64,000 bases of DNA from Cristatella mucedo. Its lineage: Eukaryota > Bryozoa > Phylactolaemata > Cristatellidae. Each line of letters begins with the position of its first letter. The stretch's first letter is position 1. A program made the translations under genes and the position numbers. The notes under the pieces are model-generated. The model was not told where the DNA came from. It worked only from the letters and a program-made list of their open reading frames with translations, and made no database searches. The stretch is taken from contig WPIO01000007.1 in assembly GCA_009760855.2 (NCBI GenBank), positions 11,563,501-11,627,500 of the forward strand, read 5' to 3'. This document shows positions 60,119 to 64,000 of this stretch, piece by piece.

Positions 60119-60277
60119 GGGCCATGATAGCCCAGGAAGTAAGGTGTTCGCTCTTCACGACCGAGGTCGTGGGGTCAAATCCTGCACTGAGCAATCTTTT
60201 ATTGCCAACTGCAAGTGGTGGTGATAGCCGTCAAGGCTCTTCTGACGTTGTAAAAATGAAGCTGTTAAATTAGCTGA
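60119..60277 (+). mobile_element. tRNA-derived SINE, subfamily 2
   Basis: GGGGCCATGATAGCCCAGGA, AGTAAGGTGTTCGCTCTTCA, B-box-like GTGGGGTCAAATCCTGC, TTTATTGCCAACTGCAAGTG and end GAAGCTGTTAAATTAGCTGA followed by (ATTT)n. Confidence 0.88.
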
Positions 60278-60521
60278 TATTTATTTAGATTTATTTATTA
60301 ACTGACCTGACAAAGGAGGCCCGCCTGTAGATATTGACTAATGGTGACACCGTGCCTTACGCTGATCAGGTCCTGTTTTGAGGAGCATATTTGAGGACAG
60401 CTCATGAACAGGTCACAGCAAAGATATCAGCGGAATACCCGAAGGTATTACGAAGAAGTTTAGTAAACCTCCACACCACGCTCTAGCACGGGGAGGAAGT
60501 ACGGTGTGCGGTGTGCATAGA

Positions 60522-60628
<107 letters not shown>

Positions 60629-60689
60629 GCAGTAGTTTTTGTCAACGTCATTGGGTCACTTGTGCCATCGTCGCGCTAGGTGCTGCTGC

Positions 60690-61380
60690 CAGCTCCGCCA
60701 CTGCCGTCGCCGTCGCCGTCACCGTCACCACCACCGTCACAGTCACCCTCGCCGAAGTGCTTGCAGCCGGGTAATTCAGCTTGTTTCGGCGGCTCGTCAA
60801 CGTCTGGCGCCAGTGGGCGTTGCTCAGCGGAGCCGTGGATACGCGAGCTGAAATGGTGATAAGGTTGGCCTTAAAAGCGAGCTGCTGCTCACTGAAATAG
60901 TCGCTCCGAGGCGTCCGGCGGTGCGAGCGGGTTCACCGCGCTGCGTCGCGGTTGGCTTTGTACAGCCGCACTTTATCCGGAAGCCCTTGTGGATATTCCC
61001 GTTGAAGTTCAAGGTACGCGCAGAACGCCGCTATGAAGTTCGCGCTCTCAAACAGCCTCCTAAAAAATAAAATCATGCAAGACCAACACCTGTAAGCGAG
61101 CACCATCGATGCTCATGCAGCACACAAAGTCACCAAGCGTTACGGCTTGCAATTTTCTTGTAAGCAGGAACTTTGCCAGCCTCGTTTCCAGCGTACGTTA
61201 AAGAGCCTAGAAAGAGATTTAGTTCTCTCAAGGCGCCGCAAATTTTTTTTTATATCACTGTAAGGCTATAATGATAAGCGCAATGATAATAATTATCAAT
61301 GCAGTGGGTGCGCGATGATGCGAATGGTGCGACGATGCGCGAACGGTCGCCGTCGCGCTGGGCGCCACTGGGCGCCACTG

Positions 61381-61415
<35 letters not shown>

Positions 61416-63038
61416 AGGCGGCGGCAGACATCGCGCTCGCTCTCGAGCCTCCGCCTTCTCGCAGCGACCAACTGCCCGGAGCCCAGCGCCGCGGGCGGCG
61501 AGCTGCGCCAATTTGAATAACGCGCGACGCTTCCAGCTGCTGCAGTAGCCGAACCTCGCTCGTGCGATTATTACCCGGCGCGCCGACAGCTGGAAAAAGC
61601 GGCGCACCACCACCGCCGTCGCAGCCGCCGCTTCCGCCGTCGCAGCCGCCGCCGCCGCCTCTCCGCCTCCCCGCCGCCGCCCCAGCCGCCGCTCTACAGT
61701 CTCGCGCAGCGGGCAACGCACGCGCGCGTAGCAGGAGCCCTCGATTGCCGAGGTGACGGGGTGACCGCTCGATGTTGGCTCTCGCGATGATATCAAGGCT
61801 GAGAGCTCGAGACTCTGACCGCGGTTAGACGCTGGGAGGGTGCCACGCTGCTGACGCCAACAGAGTTCGCTACGAATGGCGCGTGGAGGAGCTTCCGCTT
61901 TATTTCCATTCCGACGGCGCAGCGCGGCGACCCGGTCGTGCCGCGACCGCGCCGCTTTCGCGAGCCGCGACCGGTCCGCTTTCGCGCCTGACCGGGCCGC
62001 TTGCGCGCGCGCCGCATCGCGTCGCCTCCTGGCGTCGCTAACGCGGCGTACCAGCGGCCAGAGTCTTCGGGGCGAGCTACGGTGGTTGGGCGGCGCAGGC
62101 AACGCCTCCGGTGAGCACGCACCGCGCCTCGCTCGTCGCTCACGGTGGCGCGGCTCGCCGAGGGCCCTCTGGCGTCGCTCTACCACGCACCGGGCCGGGC
62201 CGGGCCGGGCCGGCAGCTTCAAGGGCGTCGACAGGGGCCTCAGCGAAGACTGCCCGACGAGGCGCGCTTCGCCGCGTCGGGCAGTCTGCTAGCCGCCGAG
62301 GCGACCTCGCGTGCGCGGAGCGCCTTCCGCGTCGCTGTCTTACGAGCTGTCGAGAGGCTACGGCAGACCGTAATGACGCAGGCGGCGGCGGCGGCGGCGG
62401 CGCCGAGCTTTGAGCAGGCAGGGCCTCAATCGACGGGCACTTCAGCTTCGCCATGAACACCGGTCAGCGCCCTGCAACTCGGTGCAATGGCGTCGGCGAC
62501 GGCGGAGGCGGCGGCGTGGCTGCGCGGGTCGAAGCTACAGGCAAAATCGGCGCGCGCGCGCGGAGCGAATGAAGCCGCGAAATGCAAAACGCGCTGCTCG
62601 CTGGCGCTTCGGCGCATACTTCGCCGCAACGCGGCCCTAGTCGGTCACCGAGCGTCTCTGAGAAGCAACTCGCGCCGAGCTCCGACGCGAGGACGGTCTC
62701 GGTGAGCCGAGCGCGCCCGGCGGCGGCGGCGGTCTTCGGCGGTCCTCGGCGCCAGCAGTCGCGATGCGCTCTTGCGGCAAGATCTCGAAGCGCCAAGAGA
62801 AGTGGGCGTTGAGGGGGCGGTGGCGTAAGGAATACCCCTAGGCCGACGGCGCCGGAGGCGGTGGCCGCCGGGTGGGAGAGGTCAAGCCGATTGCGCGTGC
62901 GCGCGCTTCGCGAACGGATGGGCGTATACATTGGACGGCGAGAGCCGACGACCGCTCACTCCGCCGAGCGTGGCCGAAGCGAGCGAGCGAGCGCGAAGCA
63001 ACGGAGTGCGGCGACTGTCTGACGAGCTGAACGCAGGC
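60690..63038. promoter_or_regulatory. CpG island upstream of the right-edge gene
   Basis: Very CpG-rich. It contains a (GGC)n run at 61380-61435, GGGCGCCACT tandem copies just before it, and a (GCCGGGCCGG)-type run near 62188-62212. Long open frames occur on both strands here but encode only Arg/Ala/Pro-type low complexity. A LINE-like tail (61190-61250) marks the left side. Most likely the promoter and 5' UTR of the gene whose first coding exon is at 63039. Confidence 0.5.
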
Positions 63039-63549
63039 ATGCATTACAGCTCGCTGGAAGGGATGATGCAAGCCTACTCGATGCAAGGCGGCGGCCTGGG
63101 GCCAATGGCGTCGCCGAACGTGACCATCGTGGGGCGAACGACGGCCGCATCCATGCACGGCGGCTCGGCGGCGGCAGCCGCGGCCGCGGCCGCCGCTGCG
63201 GCAGTCGCCAGCGGCGGCCCGTGGGTACCCGCGTCGGGCGGTGGACAGATGGCGGCGAGCGTGGCGCCGTGCGGCGCGTCGACGTGCAATCCCAGCTGTC
63301 GCTACGGAGGGATTTACGGCGAGTACCCGCCGCACGGTGCCACGCCTTTCCTCCAAGTGCCCGATCGAGCCGCCGGCTTCTACCAGCCGCAGGCGACTTT
63401 TCCGTCTGCTGCCGACAGCTATCGAGCGTCGCTCATGAGCGGGGTCTACCAGGCGGGCACGATGCTGGTCGCACGACAGCCGGACCTAAGCCCGGGATGT
63501 ATGACCGCCGCGTCTCGCCCTTCGCCGGAAGACAGCCCTGACTCAAAAG
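63039..63549 (+). CDS. First coding exon of a putative transcription factor, product unknown
   Basis: From the first in-frame ATG, 170 codons lead to a clear donor (CTCAAAAG|GTGAGGAA), ending in phase 1. The frame stays open upstream to 62829 without an ATG, so an earlier start or an upstream exon is possible. It begins MHYSSLEGMMQAYSMQGGGL, has an alanine run (13 in sequence with one valine), then CNPSCRYGGIYGEYPPHG, AGFYQPQATFPSAADSYRAS and RPSPEDSPDSK. Ala/Gly/Met/Tyr/Pro-rich N-termini ending in an SPEDSPDSK-like acidic patch just before an intron are common in homeobox and other developmental factors, but the DNA-binding domain lies outside the window. Name not assignable. Confidence 0.6.
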
Positions 63550-64000
63550 GTGAGGAAATTTGCTCCGTTTTGGCTCGGTCTGGCTGTATTTTTTATGGGG
63601 GGGATGAAGAGGGGACTCACTCGCGGAAGCGCGCGGCAGCGGCATCGGAGAGTCGATCGCTCGCTCGTGTGCGTGTGCGCGGAGCTGCGCGTGGAGCCCA
63701 CCAGGCGACGCGTTCGAGTCGCGATTGCTTCGAGCGAGATCGAGACGCGTTCACGATCATCCACTTTACTTCACTCACGCGCGAGAGAGAACAGTACTTA
63801 TTATACGTGCGGGAGTAAAATCAAGTAACGACGAAACGACGGTGAGCGAACGAGCGGCCGCTGGCCTGACCGGCGCGAGTCTCCTAGCTGCGCTCGGCCG
63901 TGCAGGTGGCCGATCGCGGTCACGGGCGGGGGGCTGGTCCGACTAGCGGTGGCGACCCGCCGCCGTCGGTTGCCGCCGCTAGTCCTTTGAAACCGATAGC
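63550..64000. other. Intron 1 of the right-edge gene
   Basis: CpG-rich sequence after the splice donor. No further exon seen before the window ends. Confidence 0.45.

Noticed and set aside
61255-62460. Several long Arg/Pro/Ala frames on both strands
   Set aside because: They arise from low stop-codon frequency in a CpG island with GGC repeats; no frame shows a domain or start context.

Overview
This is a window from an animal (metazoan) genome. It holds genes split by introns with GT/AG boundaries, CpG-rich promoter-like blocks, many non-LTR retrotransposons of the CR1/L2/Rex1 group, tRNA-derived SINEs and long microsatellites. Nothing bacterial is present. A vertebrate is not indicated; a marine or freshwater invertebrate is likely, but the phylum cannot be fixed from this sequence.

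The only gene I can name is TPX2, the spindle assembly factor that activates Aurora A kinase. Its first coding exon lies at 14431-14527 and encodes the Aurora-binding motif YEFNAPRFFDF. Its last exon lies at 31674-31954 and encodes the conserved C-terminal tail IRRYKPLTIKPS...PESPHFLSRL. Between them I find at least seven exons with good splice sites; exons 1-7 join in one reading frame, as do the last two. A CCAAT box, a CHR-like TTTGAA and an ETS-like site sit just before the start codon, as expected for a G2/M gene. The introns are full of retrotransposons. Some exons between about 24.0 and 31.4 kb remain unresolved.

A second gene begins at the right edge. An alanine-, glycine- and methionine-rich first coding exon (63039-63549) sits in a strong CpG island and ends in a clear splice donor. 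It resembles the low-complexity N-terminus of a developmental transcription factor, but I cannot name it. Weaker gene candidates lie at 559-1134 (minus strand) and 48249-48548 (plus strand, downstream of a TATA box).

The rest is mostly mobile DNA. I call the main LINE family LINE-A; it ends in a GGGCGCTATACAA-type tail followed by (ATT)n. Its best copy (16151-17921) keeps an open reverse transcriptase with a YADD site. Two near full-length but broken copies lie in tandem at 52.7-59.6 kb. LINE-B ends in (ACATT)n and has one copy with an open reverse transcriptase nested inside a LINE-A copy (26203-28335). LINE-C is a diverged relative. About fifteen tRNA-derived SINEs are scattered through the window, and one carries a LINE-A-like tail. 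At 47511-47698 there is a short hAT element matching the SPIN (Space Invaders) family, known for horizontal transfer between animal phyla. Large (GA)n arrays at 41.3 and 44.9 kb lie inside decayed LINE copies.

CpG-rich blocks without a recognisable gene lie near 10.3-11.2, 36.0-36.7, 50.2-51.6 and 60.7-63.0 kb. Other long stretches hold nothing I can identify and are listed as such.
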